Of a stretch of 64,000 bases of DNA, positions 24,710 through 37,801 are shown piece by piece. This DNA comes from Liolophura sinensis (taxonomy: Eukaryota > Mollusca > Polyplacophora > Chitonida > Chitonidae). The stretch covers positions 35,267,187 through 35,331,186 of the forward strand of contig NC_088301.1 of assembly GCF_032854445.1 (NCBI RefSeq). Reading direction: 5' to 3'. Position 1 is the first letter of the stretch; each line of letters starts with the position of its first letter. Under the pieces are notes generated by a model that saw nothing but the letters and a program-made list of their open reading frames with translations, did not search any database and was not told the DNA's origin. The translations under genes and the position numbers were made by a program.

Positions 24710-27700
24710 GCCATTCGCCACACTTATGTTCAGGTCTGAAGAAAATGCTTGTGAACTTTACCCATGTGCAGAAAACAGCGAATCTGAAAAACTAGGGCAA
24801 GAGAAAAGTCGGTGTGACGTCATATATTTCAATATAATTCATAAATTCAACCATACAACCCATTCCAAACATTCGACCATTTAATTCAGTGACTGAAAAG
24901 TGAAGATTTTTTAAGATACAGCATGAGATACAAATGTATTATTCGTCCAAACTATCACCACTTTATTTTGTGTTCTTAAACTGGTAACAAATTGTGTACA
25001 ATGAACAAGAAAGGGAACAAGAGTAGGTAGCCGATAAATCTCCCCTACAAAAACTACAGTCAAACCAGCACAAACATACCCTTCTGTTACTTAGAGGCGA
25101 CCACTTTAAACTACTGAAAATCTGGCGTTTTACTCTGCACATCAATAAACATTGTCACCGTAGACTCCCCTTTCAGCTGTATATGTAATAGTATTCTCCA
25201 AAATTAAACTTCATCAAGCAATTGTTCAGTAAATTGCAATGTTCATAATTCTATCCGATTTCTATGTGAATATGTCATGTAGGAAATTATCAGCTAAATC
25301 TATTTCTGCCTAAGATGATTATTGGAGCTTACGTCCTGGAACAATGTCGGTCGTATTGAATAAAAATATTGATCAACTCTTATTAGAGCAAATCCGGCTG
25401 CAATTGTCCCTTAAAGGGTCAAACGAAGTGAACCAAGTATAAAAACCTTGTGGATGATATTTAATGTATTGGAAAGCATAGGTCACAAAACTAGTTTCTG
25501 TATATGGTGAATTGAATGACAGAGTCTTACATGTTGTTAAAAAGGGGGTTTCCTATGAAATTCATCATTCTATGTTTCTGTCGTGCAACTTTCAAATTAT
25601 ATTACCTCCACGTTTAGGTGTCGTCCTTGCTTTGCGGTGTATGCTCTGAGAAAGAAGTTATTGGTAAAAGCAATTCAATGAAGTGTATGAAATATTTGGT
25701 GGATCAGCTCTTGACATTGGCCCACTTCTGTTGGAAGCGTTTCACTTTATATACTGATTGTCAAATTGGTGTAAGGGAATGATGTCGATGGGTAGATAAT
25801 GGAGTGGCTAAAATTGGGTAGTAGAGCTAGCACTGTCTGATTTCCCCCAATTTGCTCAGGCTGGTCAGTCTGTGAGTGATGTTATTAAGCAGAAGTGCTT
25901 AGTGCAATGAAAGACCGAATTGTTGAAACGGTTTAAGACGCATGTACGATTTTGATAAAGAAGTACAAAGAACTGAGGTAAATTGACAAGAGGTCAGATT
26001 TCATCGGTTATGTGTATCTATTTCCTCACTTTAGCCGCTGTTCTGGTTTTACTCTATATGCTGTAGTTGTTTTTAATTGCATTCCTGCGTAAACCGGGAT
26101 TCTGCTGATGGACAAGCATCCCCGAGGTCTGGCCAAGTTGCATTGTTTTCATATTATTGTTTAATAGATGTGATGGTATTCTGAGTAATTATCGGATTCT
26201 AAAGCATTACATTTGCTTAATTGCTGCTAGTTAAGCTTTTACATAAAGAACTATCGCTTATCGACCTTCTCTGGTTTTACTCTCAAAGATATAATCTTTG
26301 ATATGTATGTGTCTTACAATATACGAGATCTATAATTTCATTCTAACTGGAAACCTAACTGAAGATTTGGAGTTTACTGTGCCAATGACCTAAACAAACC
26401 AAACTGGAACTAGGTTAGTGCAGTACTGACTAAACAGTTGTTGGTTTTAGGTTTATAATTAGCTGCCCAAGAATTTAATTACACATTTTGTATGTATTAT
26501 ACATAACTATAAAACGTCTTCACATGTAAGAAACCATGCATCATGGCTGCTTATGGTAGACAGTAAACCCCTTATAAATTGAATCAATGATTTAAGACTA
26601 CAGCTTAAAATGCTACAATTGTAAGAAAGAAGTCAAGGATAGAAAGAATTTGTGTGATCGATGTGCAGTTGGCACCATTGCAAAATGGTTTGTCTCAACT
26701 CGTTGTGTATCCCAGAAGCTTAATGTGTATAGACTTGTCGACATTTATCTCGGCTGCTTACAGGTCATGCTAAATTGAAACCATACCGCATCAATTTGGC
26801 GAAAGCTTAATCATCTTTGATGGCCTTGGGTGCTATTTTCTTTATAAAGGAAAATAGCCCTGTCGTGTGTATCCACCTGCCTATGAAACCATCTGCGACG
26901 TGCCATGACAAAATTCTGTGGTGTCAACGATTGCAATATTTTATTTCTGGACAGCCACACGGCTTTGCAGAACGAGAAAAAAACCGACGTTAGCAGAGTA
27001 TTAAACGACTTTGATACCTGCTAGGTGGTTGTAAATCATGAATTTAATTATGATTATAATCACGAAATATGTTTTTACAACCGTATTCACATGTAATACG
27101 TCGTCAGGTATCAACACAACGTGGATGGCATAATATTTCTAGACGGTTAGTAGGCACCCACCACCTCGTAAACAGAAACCTCCCTACGTATGTGGTGACA
27201 TTTAGAAATAGGACATTTCATGCCAGAGAAATCGATCATCCTCGAAACAGTCTACTGTGTGTCGACTATTATTTACAACGTTTTGCAAAGTGTCAAGCTA
27301 TTCGATGATTCGATGTTATGACGTGGCTCCTCAGTATGAACGACATTACATCCATATTCGGAATGTCTGATGAATCTCGATGCAGGAATTACTTTGAACA
27401 CAGATAAGTTTCATCTTGGTTCAGTTATTCCGTGCTTAATTTAAGGTTATTGAGTAAGACGAGCAAAGGTATGACTATGGCATGGCACCACAATGATGGT
27501 ACTCGAACCATATCTTGGCGGCCTAGTAGTCAATCAAAGACACAACTAGACCAATAGAACTACAATACAGTATGTGCAGTTTACTTGAATTCTGTTGACA
27601 GAAAGATGTAACACACCTAATCTATTTATAAGCTTGAAGGAAATATTTCATACAATAAATAGCAGTTTTATGCTTTTGGTTTACATGTGTATGGCCAAAA

Positions 27701-30700
27701 TATCTCTGAAAATACTGATAGCACATGATGGTTGAGTTTATTGCATCGCTTGAAGGTAATATTCCTGGTATTCACGGCAGAGTAATAAGGCATATTTCTA
27801 CATGTAGGACTACTATAATATGTGAAGGAGACATGTTGGTAACTGGTCGACCTCAGACGGCGGAAGAAAACAAACTCCTCCGTAATGACCATTATCCGAC
27901 TTTTGCCGTGTTCCATTTTCTACGTATCCGTCCCTATCGATCGTGGAGCACATTTCCTAACATGGCCTGCTTATCATGACATTCCTCACTCGTCGGTGAT
28001 GTAAGCAGCCCCAGCGGATCCATATCGGTACGGGTCGATAAGCCATGTTTCCTCAGTTGTACAGCCCTTGGGCAACGACCGCGGTCGTGACTCTAAAGGC
28101 ATCAGAGATCCTAGTGAGAGCTCTTAAATGTTGCGCCTACTTGACCGCCAATCATAGAATACGCCTATCTCCTCAAGTGAGGATTACGTCTGGGCGTTAT
28201 GAAAAAAAAAAGTAAAAAGGAAACCCCGGGAATAAAACTGAGGGCCTTGTCGAAGATAAAAGTACAGCTCAAGTACCGTGCCTTCTTCGTTACAAAGCAT
28301 AACATCACAATGCACCAAATGATACGGTATCTAACAACAGGATGTAACCACAATCCCTTAAATGATTATGAGAGAAAGAGTGGCGAATGGAGAAAAGCGG
28401 GAGTGTGTGTAAACTCGAAGAAGAGAAGAAAAAGGATGAATAAATTAAACTGTGAATACAATCACGTCACGCTGGTGTGCATTTTTTTTTTTTTCACACA
28501 GATTTTATAAATGTGAATAGAGTAGTTTGAATGAAACGTGCCTTGTTTCTTGTATATCTATGAATATAAACAAATATAAATGCAACATAGATGCGAGTTC
28601 ATGTAAATGGCACAACAGTAGTATAAGTAGCATTCCTGTATGTGCTTCGTTTGGAATCAAAGCCGCTACTTGGATATATATATATATTTCCTCAGAAAGG
28701 CTAATTCAACCGATAAAATTCTGTAGGCACGCGATTAGCCTGATTAGGGAAGAGCGATACAAAGATGAGGTAACTTGGAAAATAGCACAAGCCTTAGCCT
28801 TATTCATTGGAATACAGAACTGAATGTATGGTACTCTAACTTTTCAACGATCTTTTTAATAAGCTTGACTGTACAAAGTACAGCGGGAACGTAGATCGTG
28901 CCCTGAGAGTGGTATGACCTGAATCATTGGACTCTCCTGATTACTTCTCTCCTACATCTTATCAGGTTTATCTGCTATTTGTATATTATTTCTAACATAT
29001 TCCATGGGGCACTTGTGTATGGATTTTTTTTGAAAATGTGTTTTGCGATACTTGACTGGAAGCGTCCCTTTATGGTCCATGGGTGGAATACTGGAATACG
29101 AATGGTAAAATTCGATCTATATAACAGATAAAAAGATTAATGTCCAGATTTAGCTACTTGTCCCAGTTACAAAGATTATAACCCGTTTAAACAATGTATT
29201 ACCTGAAGGGCTTCTGATAAACGCATTAATTACTTTCAATCCACTAAAACAATAGATTTACTGCCATAGTTCATCCTCATCTGCCTAGCTGTTTTCCCGC
29301 AGAGGTAGTTGAGTTTAAAACCTTAATTCCGATCAGTACAATGCCAATTTAGAGACGGAATATATCTATACAGAAGTAAATATACTGCGGCATAAATATG
29401 AACCAAGAACGGACAACGCCAAAGTTCCAATCTATGACCAGACTTCAAGTTCTCAGTTCTCAAACGATGAATTTAATGCTTGTTGGGGCATTTCCATTCT
29501 CATTGGCAATAACAATATGTAATATTTATTGAATGCCTCTCACAGTAATTATTTTTTCCTGGAAGTTTGTAATTTCAAACATATATAGCATATATATGGG
29601 GTTGTTCGGCGCGAAACAAGTAATAAAGTTAAAAGGAGTAGTTCACCACATGTACTGCATGGTCATCTAATCTTACCTAAGAAGCAACAATTTCCAAAAA
29701 TGCTTCAGAGAAATGAAGATTCAAAGAGCAATTGCATAATCCAAGATTATTATATTTTCTTAACAAATTTCAACCCTAACCTAATGCTAAATGTACCAAG
29801 TCCTGGTTCATTAAGTGTTATGGTAAATGTTAAAGTTAGTATCTCCAAAAACTTTTCATGTAATGAGCTCAAGTTTTGCATAAATGTAATTTACAAAGTT
29901 ACAATGTAACGCACAATGACACGAAGGATATTCCATTGTTGATACCCTGCGCGTGTGTTTATTATCGTGATTTACTAAATGAATGTCTCCCCAACATTCC
30001 GAGAGGAGTTTAAGTTTTGATGTATGTGTACATATCTCGTTGTTCAGCGTGTGTTGTTTGACGATTTCAATCATCGTCAAAAGTTATTCCTGCAAACGCC
30101 CTCACCCTTTCCTACATCTTACAATGAGTACAGTTCTCTATACTCTCTCTGTGAAGTTTTGCGTTCATGTGTCCCCTACAGGAGAGGTATTTGAAAGCCT
30201 TGTCTCACAAAATGAGTGAACGAATCTTATCTTATTTCTCGCGAAAAGTTCTGTTACATACAAAGTGGTTCAGTAATTGATAAAAAATAACTCATATATC
30301 CAACAATAAACATATCCTAGTCTGAGGAGAAAACATGTGACATGAGGAACAGTTTGAACTTGACATTTGATGACTATTCGGGAAAAATATAACCTGTATG
30401 TATATTATACACCAATGGATTAGCTTTTATTTTAACGATGCGCGACAGAGAGATCCCTGTTTCGATGGCAAGACTTCAACGCACGGATAGGAACAATAAC
30501 ACATTCTGTTAAAAGTGAGTTTATTGTGATTTCCTACATATTATGAGACGCGAAGTATTGGGAATAGATATGAAGCAGAAGAGTATCGGATGCAGTGGAG
30601 GTAAATCAGTGTAAAACATTTAGAATTTCACAAACACCATCTGTGAGAACCGGACGAAAGCAAATTACCGCGTCAGACGTTATTTATGGCAATGTACCTT

Positions 30701-31775
30701 TACGATTAAAGATGCGTCTACATTCTATCTTTACCGCCGTCAAGAAAAAAGAAAGGCAAAGAAAGCCTGTCTATTCCATATGTACTCGATCCTTTTTTTC
30801 AAAAAAAGGGCTTTCGTCCCATTAAAAATCCAAAACGTACAAGACAAATATAGTTAAATTCTAAATGAGCGTGTAAATTATGACATGCAAGCACTATATA
30901 TTTGTAAAAGAGCTTCACACTTGAAATATGTACTCACCCTTTATCTGTGATTGGCACACCATAGATTCGCCAACTGTTTTCGTACAACAGCTCTACGATT
31001 GTACTGTGCATGTAAGTCTTGCTTCGTAGGCAACCTAGTGGATTTTACCGTTAGTTTATTAATGCATACGCTGGGCCTTCACCAGCGGACACCCTGTTTG
31101 GTGTTACATAACAGTACCATTCTAGCGAGTGGTGAGAGGTCTAACTACAAACGTGCAATATACAGGAGCACAGTGCATAGCCTGCTGCGTGATTGTATGT
31201 TCAGATTCATTCTAGTCAAGCGTGAATTTACAAGAAAGCTGTTCATAACAGTCCTTCGAGGTTACGTTGTATGTTCGTTTGGAGTCGGAGATGGTTTCAC
31301 TGAAAAGATAAGATCATATATCCGCAATAAACAAGATTGAATAGTACAAAGTATAGAACAGATGTACGAATTATCAGTGCTTGTGTTAATTATAGATTAT
31401 AGGTATGCTACATAGAATACATGAATGAGTGATTATGGCTAAACGCCTCTTCGTCGCGACTAAGAATAAATGTCATCAGTACGCTAATCATTAATAAACA
31501 AGACTTACCGCTGAAACAACGATAGCCTTTGTTTCATACATCTGAACTTATATATGTCTGTAATATAAGTATTTGTATTATTAATCATGTTTAGATAGAC
31601 TGAGAAAAGTATTCATGAAAAACAAATTCACAGCTTTCAAACACTGCTCTAACACATGCTTAATACTGAGACTATAGTTCCCTGTTCGCTTATCACAGTT
31701 CTATTCCCAACTATTAACATGCGTACACCCTTTAAATTTCTGAAAATTAACCTGTCTAAAACAACATTTTACGAT
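24710..31775. other. Long stretch without recognisable gene
   Basis: Open frames of up to 129 codons (28199-28510, 28527-28823, 30951-31340) and many of 60-80 codons show no known domain, no consistent codon pattern and no agreement between neighbouring frames. Small features are a copy of the unclassified box at about 26030-26075 (GGTTTTACTCTATATGCTGT), a TATATA run at 28676-28687, a poly-T run near 28481, and a possible SINE-head remnant (TGGTATGACCTGAATC) near 28910. Confidence 0.4.
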
Positions 31776-31778
31776 TTG

Positions 31779-32038
31779 CTGAGGGGGTTAGCACGCCAGC
31801 GTTGAGCAATAACCCTGAAGTCTTCCACCAACACGGTCGCTATGACTTCAAGTTAAGCTCATGCTGTCTTCCTCTCCGACCGTATGTGGGAATGTCTGCC
31901 AGCAAGCAGCGGATGGTCGTGGGTTTCCCTTCTGCTCGGTTTCCTCCCATCATAATGCTGGTCGCCGTCGAATAAGTGAAATATTCTTGACTACGACGTA
32001 AAACACTAATCAAATAAATAAGAACATAAATAAATATA
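31779..32038 (+). mobile_element. AAAT-tailed tRNA-SINE, nearly full-length copy
   Basis: A decayed tRNA-like head (GGGGGTTAGCACGCCAG) is followed by the family body: CTTCAAGTTAAGCTCATGCT, GGATGGTCGTGGGTTTCCC, CATAATGCTGGTCGCCGTCG, AAGTGAAATATTCTTGACTA, ACACTAATCAAATAAATAAG. The order and landmarks equal those of the well preserved copy at 45158. Several substitutions show that it is older. I did not find a clear target duplication. Confidence 0.8.
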
Positions 32039-32039
32039 T

Positions 32040-32670
32040 AAAAGTGTGATGCTATGCTAAATCACTCTCCGATACTCTCGCGTTTTGTCTTGGTATCATG
32101 CTTGATTTATGGTGTCTGTGTGTACACTTACTTCATGAAGTTACCGCTTATATTTAAGCTTTATTCCATGGAGTGTTTTTTTTTATCATTACCCATCCTG
32201 AATGTAAATCGCCGAGTGCACTGCTCATGTGTTAGACAGATGATTCATTCAGCGTCAGAATGAGTTAGGACACTCGATCCAAAGCTGTAAGCTTTTATTT
32301 TTCTTTTTGTTGTAGGTAATAACTACGACACCATTACTAGTAAATATGGGCAAAAGTTTCATTTGCAATCTGTTTCAATGTTCACCTTCGTTTTGTCCGG
32401 ATAACTGGTGGCGGTATACTGATAAGTATTGTACTTTCGCAAGGGAAAGTAATGAATTGTGTCAAAACTTGTTTCGTGCATTCGGTCCGGATGTCTTCGT
32501 TTTCGCAAATACATATGTGTCATGTGTGATGTTTGCTGTGTGATGTTATGATTTCAACACAGAATTTCGAGTTTTTCTATACCCAGTGACGTCTAATAAA
32601 TTACAATCAACATCACTTATTGATTTCTGCTTAAGCCATGGTGTCAGTTCCCACTGCTTAAGCATTCATA
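32040..32670. other. No recognisable feature
   Basis: Two plus-strand frames (32054-32263, 32346-32543) are open but show no recognisable domain. Confidence 0.35.
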
Positions 32671-32678
32671 TGAATCAA

Positions 32679-33110
32679 TGCGTCGAAACAGACATTCCAG
32701 CCGTCAACCAATAACGACGTTCTAGGTCAATAGTCGCGATTCCCAAAAACGACGTAAAACACAAGCCTCAAAAGAACTAAGGAAGTATATAAAATACGAA
32801 AATAGGACGGAATCATGAAAAGAGAAGCAGAAAGGGAAGCAGTTAACAGTTTTCAATGATGTTGGAAAGACGCCAGACAAGCTTCAGGCGACTAAGCGAA
32901 ATCAGCAATCAACAGCGCACCATGCCAGAATATCAGTTGTCGATAACAAAATATGTATCTCAGTTGCGCTTTGATTGCAACTGTTCGTATATCCAGCGTG
33001 GCGATCTATTTCAACACGACGAATACACAACCCCCAGCCCCCGGTTAAGCGGGGCAATAATGAAGCAGAATGCCAGAGACCCTGGACACTCCATCCAAAA
33101 GAGAACCATG
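32679..33110 (-). mobile_element. Penelope-like 3' tail, copy D
   Basis: Landmarks of the PLE tail follow in order: GCGTCGAAACAGACATTCC near the terminus, AATAGTCGCGATTCCC, GTTTTCAATGATGTTGG, ATCTCAGTTGCGCTTTGATT, CCAGCCCCCGGTTAAGCGG and CTGGACACTCCATCC. It is more diverged than copies A and B. No RT is attached. The frame open across it at 32856-33134 is a by-product. Confidence 0.55.
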
Positions 33111-33159
33111 CTCATTGTAAACTTAAAACAGTAATTGATGTTAACTAAGGCTCGATTTC

Positions 33160-33260
33160 ACCGACCATTTGCGGCCATTTGCCCACAATTGCACTGTCGT
33201 CATTGCTATGGTTTTACTCTCTAAGCTGTAAGTCTTATATTTGCTGTTGGTCACGCAGCA
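33160..33260 (+). repeat. Unclassified dispersed box, copy 4
   Basis: CACCGACCATTTGCGG, TGCACTGTCGTCATTGCTAT and GGTTTTACTCTCTAAGCTGT lie directly downstream of PLE tail copy D. Copies at 13.75, 20.8, 26.0 and 36.0 kb have no such neighbour, so this may be an independent family. Confidence 0.5.
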
Positions 33261-36015
33261 GGTCTTCAGGTTGGTGACGTGATGTTTCCCTTTCATGACC
33301 GACTATTTGTACACGACTGTCCCGTCCCGACACCTATTTTTATGTCCTCAATCTTATACTGGATACGGTTTTCGATTGGATAAAGCAATTTTGATGGAAT
33401 AAAGCAATTTTTATTTCTTCTTGGTTGGATTCAACTGAAAAAGATCAGTAATAGACTTACTCTGACACAAACACTGCCTACAAAGGGTTCCCACCTAGAG
33501 TTTTTATGCAGCTAGAAACCGCTGCCAATTAATCGGGCTGAATGTTGGCGCCTGACCGCCACACAAATCGACAAGATAATGTAATGATTCCCAGCTTCAA
33601 TCTACACAAATGTCAACTGCAATTTACAGTCTATTCGTTAAAGCATTCAATTTTCAAAGAACTTATATTCTATGAATTTTTTTCTCATATGAATAATTGG
33701 TCAGGACCCCGCAATATTCAGACTAGGGCCTGTTGGCGTGCGCAAGAATTTGTCTTATGAAAACCAATTGTGTGGAATGCCGCGTTAAAGACAAGTAATC
33801 GTTGAATAACGGCTGTTCGAATCCAATAACCCATTTAGTGGAGTTCGGGTTTAAACATGGCAGTCTTCCCACATGATATGTGGTTCACCACAGGTGAGTT
33901 CATTGGTAACGGACCAAATCAAACACATTCTTGGCTGCAACACTTAACTGGTGTCTTCTCAACAGAAATTATATACACTTTAAACTTGATAACAATTACC
34001 TACAAAATCTATATAAAACGGTTAGAGAATGCCTATAAACAGTTACCAGTTTTGTTCTTTAATGTGTGGATTTGAATATGTACCATACACTAGGAGCTTG
34101 GGCATCTCGACGTAAAGTATAAACATCATTGCATAACATTGGAACTCCTGTCATGAAAAGATAAGAAGCGAAGGAGTTCTCGATATTGTGAATGTTGACG
34201 AATGCTATATTGCAAATATTTACATGATTGAGCACCTTTTTATTCAAGACATCGTCCGTTATACATTGTACCAGGCTAAAGGAGTAAATACATATATACA
34301 CAAAGAGAATTGTACTCTGTACCTTCCTCGGAAGAGTGTGTTCAGAAGCCGCATATCCATTAAACTGTACCATATTATGACTGACCTATATTATATTATG
34401 CCCACTTTTGTACTTTCTATAATTATCGGCAACTTACTTGCCTAATTATCCGCATCTCACTTGCTTATTCAGTAAAAAAAGCTATTCAGTACAATCAAAC
34501 TATTTATATTATGACTGTAGAATACAGTTGGTAGTTGGGAGTTTGAGCAAATTTTTAGGCAGTTGGCTAGAAAGCTATGAATAAGCACAGACAACTCGGG
34601 AGCTATGTATTGACATTTAATATCATTGTTATATATGTTAGATTCAGAATGACGTTTCTTCTAAACGCCTGGTCGTCTTATTTCCATTACTTTAATAATC
34701 AAATAAAGAAGGGATGACAAAGGAGCCTTGTTTTAAAGGAACCATATTTTAATCAGTGTAATATTCCACCATGTTTAACTAATATGCGTTTCTGACGCAC
34801 ATATCTGTAGAAACATTCCAAAAGCATCGACCCGTTGCCTTCGTCGAGCCTGTTGCGTTTCCGTTATGAATGTTTGAACAGCTGTGTCAGTCTCATTCTC
34901 AGAAAGGATGTAAAATTGTAATAAAACTTTGTCCTATGTATGATATGGAGTCTGCGTTTAAAGGGTGTCTAGAATAAATATTGGGTAGCCGAACTGCTCA
35001 AACGTCACGTTTTCCATAAATGGATTTTGAAAATAGCTTTAGTATACAGAATCGGTTAAGGGGTTTGTAACAAAGACTAATGAAAAGTTCAAATAGAAGA
35101 CTATTTCCCCTTCCAGAATGTACGACAGATTCGTTTTCAAGTTATTAGCAAACGATTATGCAAGATTTGTTAGGTATTTTATGAAATTTCTCTGAAACAT
35201 GTTTCTATCCTCCTGTGAACCAGAGAGGTGTAAATGTAGTCGTTGTGGCTGTAAGTTGTATTTACCGAAGGGTAAATGACCTTATTAATGGAAAGTGCAA
35301 AATACTTTTTTCCCATGTCCGTTGCCAACTGGTGCTAATTACTTTAATCTCTGGCGTGGTCAACTTAAACTTTGTCCGCATTTTATTTCAACGCGTTGTG
35401 CGCCGTCTTGAAATAGCTAATGTATAGTTTGCCATCAACGCACGTTATGCCTACGAATTTGTCACATGTGAAGTGGCTGATCTTCTCGTGACATTTGCAC
35501 AGAGTGCTTTGAAGAGTTTTGTCAATACGCAAAGCAGCGACAGACGGTTTATTCGATAATTTATACGGCAGATCTTTTCACGATTTACTCAATGAGTGAT
35601 AACTCCAAAGTGAGCAGTGTTTCTGCTGTCGGTCACCAATGCTGCTAACGAGTATGGACATAGCTATTTAAAGCTCACGACTTATCGAACAGCAATTCTG
35701 CACTTGGCTTTTTCATTATGGTGGTTGCCCGATGAACGTGGACGATTAAATCATTACTATGTGCCATTGCTTTGATGACGGTGGTTGACATTGTACTTAA
35801 TTTTATGCCTTGCCCTTGAAATCTTACTTTACATGAATAGAGATGCAAAAATCTGTATGTCCTATATCGGAATATTTGGAATTAACCAAGGGAAACAAGG
35901 TTTGGCCATGGTTTGCACTGACATAGTGTGAGCGCAGAAATTTTCACAACACACATAAGAATATAAAAAAAAAACATTCGACTATCGAACGCACCATAAT
36001 GCTGACCACGGTCAA
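33261..36015. other. No recognisable gene
   Basis: Open frames at 33542-33760, 33857-34075, 34188-34445 (with an opposite-strand frame at 34059-34373) and 35215-35427 show no known motif. The sequence is AT-rich. Confidence 0.4.
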
Positions 36016-36019
36016 GTGA

Positions 36020-36100
36020 AGTGTGACCATTTCCAACTATCCCACTGCTGTCGCTGCTTTAGTCCTATTCTCTATGCTGTATTATTTTATATTCAATGAC
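36020..36100 (+). repeat. Unclassified dispersed box, copy 5
   Basis: GTGTGACCATTTCCAA, CCCACTGCTGTCGCTGCTTT and CCTATTCTCTATGCTGTA follow one another as in the copies at 13.75 and 33.2 kb. Confidence 0.5.
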
Positions 36101-36179
36101 TTATCTGCATTAACGGTGTTGCATGTAATGAGGGAGCTACTGTCATATGTATAAAGTTACGTTAAAGAGAGTCCATGTC

Positions 36180-36460
36180 AAGTCGCCGTAGACATGAAAT
36201 TAGTGGATTCCACCTCTCTCAGGTTGTGGGGTCTTGGTCACATTAAGATCTCGAGGACGCTTGTGTGGCAATCTGTGCAATCTAACGTTCGTTGCAAACC
36301 ACTTAGTCTTCCAGCAAGATGATGTGCATATCTGCACGTCACACGTGGTAAAGTTCGTCAGTTACTAGATTTCGTTCTCCATAAAACTGATCGTCACTAG
36401 TGACTACTTCTGAAGTATGACGTTAAACTACAATCGAATAAATAAATTTATAAATATATA
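36180..36460 (+). mobile_element. Old AAAT-tailed SINE copy
   Basis: The 3' end GAAGTATGACGTTAAACTAC, followed by AATCGAATAAATAAATTTAT, matches the family tail. The upstream 200 bases keep only weak family landmarks (AGTCTTCCAGCAAGATGATG, GTCACACGTGG). This is a strongly decayed copy. Confidence 0.4.
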
Positions 36461-36845
36461 ATTTCAAATCTTATGTTACTTAGAAAGACTTTTCTCCACT
36501 GGTGCCGAAATGTCTAATGCGGAACTATCGTTGAACATGACGTTTTGTATGTGGAGATCCAAAGACCTATTCAGAGAAAAAAGGCAGTATTACACAGACT
36601 TATTGGAAATACTCGAAAGAGCATATTTCTCCTTTTTTTTGAAAGCATGTCTTGAGTCAAATCCAAAATTGTACTACCACGCGTCATCTTCAAAATATGC
36701 CTTCAAAATAAATAGTAGATAGACCCATTACAATTGTCGTGTTCTCTTTGGGTAATGATTGAGTATGGAAACTGGATAGAAAATAAAAGATAAAGAATAT
36801 TGCAGGTAATAATTCATCCATAAAGGGTAACCAAAAGGCTGTAAT

Positions 36846-36874
36846 GCCTCATCATCAGAGCTTGATGATGAGGC
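36846..36874. other. Perfect 12 bp hairpin
   Basis: GCCTCATCATCA and TGATGATGAGGC are perfect reverse complements separated by GAGCT. On the minus strand it reads as a tandem CTGATGATGAGGCATTACAG-type element. The role is unknown. It could be a retroelement 3' structure or a terminator-like fold. Confidence 0.8.
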
Positions 36875-37795
36875 GTCTGCAAAAATGTTGACGGCCTAAC
36901 ATCTTCTTTTGTGTATTAAGTTTTTTGTTCCATTGAGATTGTTACTCCTCTTCTAACTAAAGCTGAAAAAATCCACGGTAGCTTGCACTGGAGTTACCCG
37001 TTTAAACCTATTTTAATACTTTTTCAATGTCACTTTGTGCTTAACGATGTCCCTTGCCAGGAAGTCTTAGCAATGTGATGACATCCCACACAAATATTGA
37101 ACACAATTTTGGAGCTTTTCAACCGAAGACTTCACGTCATTATACGCTCGATATCTTTTTGTATCCGTTTTGATGATTCCACGAAAAAAAGCAACATTGT
37201 CTTCATATGAACTTAAGCTGACACGTGACTATCTTATAAGAATCTATGCTACCTTCGATCAGGTTTAAAGTACAAAAGGACTAAGCCTTAAACATTTTAG
37301 CCACATATTGTCAACGAATTTCTCAAACGCGTCAGCGGTTAACAAAGATTTCATTAGCATTGATTTAAAGAAAGATGCATGGAGATGTCATGCCGACCCA
37401 CTCATATCGACCCACAAGTCATGAGATGATTTGCGATCACTAAAAACTAACACTTGTATTATCAGCCGCTTAAGCAACACATCAAACAAGGCCAGGACTT
37501 TACTATAACATGTCCACTAAATTTCTGTTGTTTGAACTACTGTTCCTCACCAGTTTAAACTGATATGGTTTCGCTAGTCCTTTGTGTATAGTTCAGTTGG
37601 TATGATTCTGCTGTGGAATGATGTATTCATTTGGCTTAAGTTCATCTCTCATACTTATGATTCATGCTATTTTGGGTGTATGCATTATATCTTACCCGGA
37701 AGTAGCAGGTCTCAATCAATAGTCCGCTGTGTTACTGAACATGCAGTTAACTGATAGTCAAGCCTAACTAGATAAATGTTTAAAGTAATTAGTGT
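36875..37795. other. Unassigned flank of the Ty3 element, possibly LTR remains
   Basis: No open frame of note is seen. The stretch next to 37.8 kb lies immediately downstream of the minus-strand pol end, where a 3' LTR is expected. I could not define LTR borders or a polypurine tract. Confidence 0.3.
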
Positions 37796-37801
37796 CCGAA
37801 T

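Noticed and set aside
30951-31340. 129-codon plus-strand open frame
   Set aside because: Long for random sequence, but it has no domain, signal peptide or supporting neighbour, and composition equals the surroundings.
36846-36874. Hammerhead ribozyme, since PLEs can carry them and CTGATGA occurs here
   Set aside because: The GAAA box and the helix arrangement around CTGATGAG are not present. The only other CTGATGAG (near 58005, minus strand) is TRPM coding sequence.
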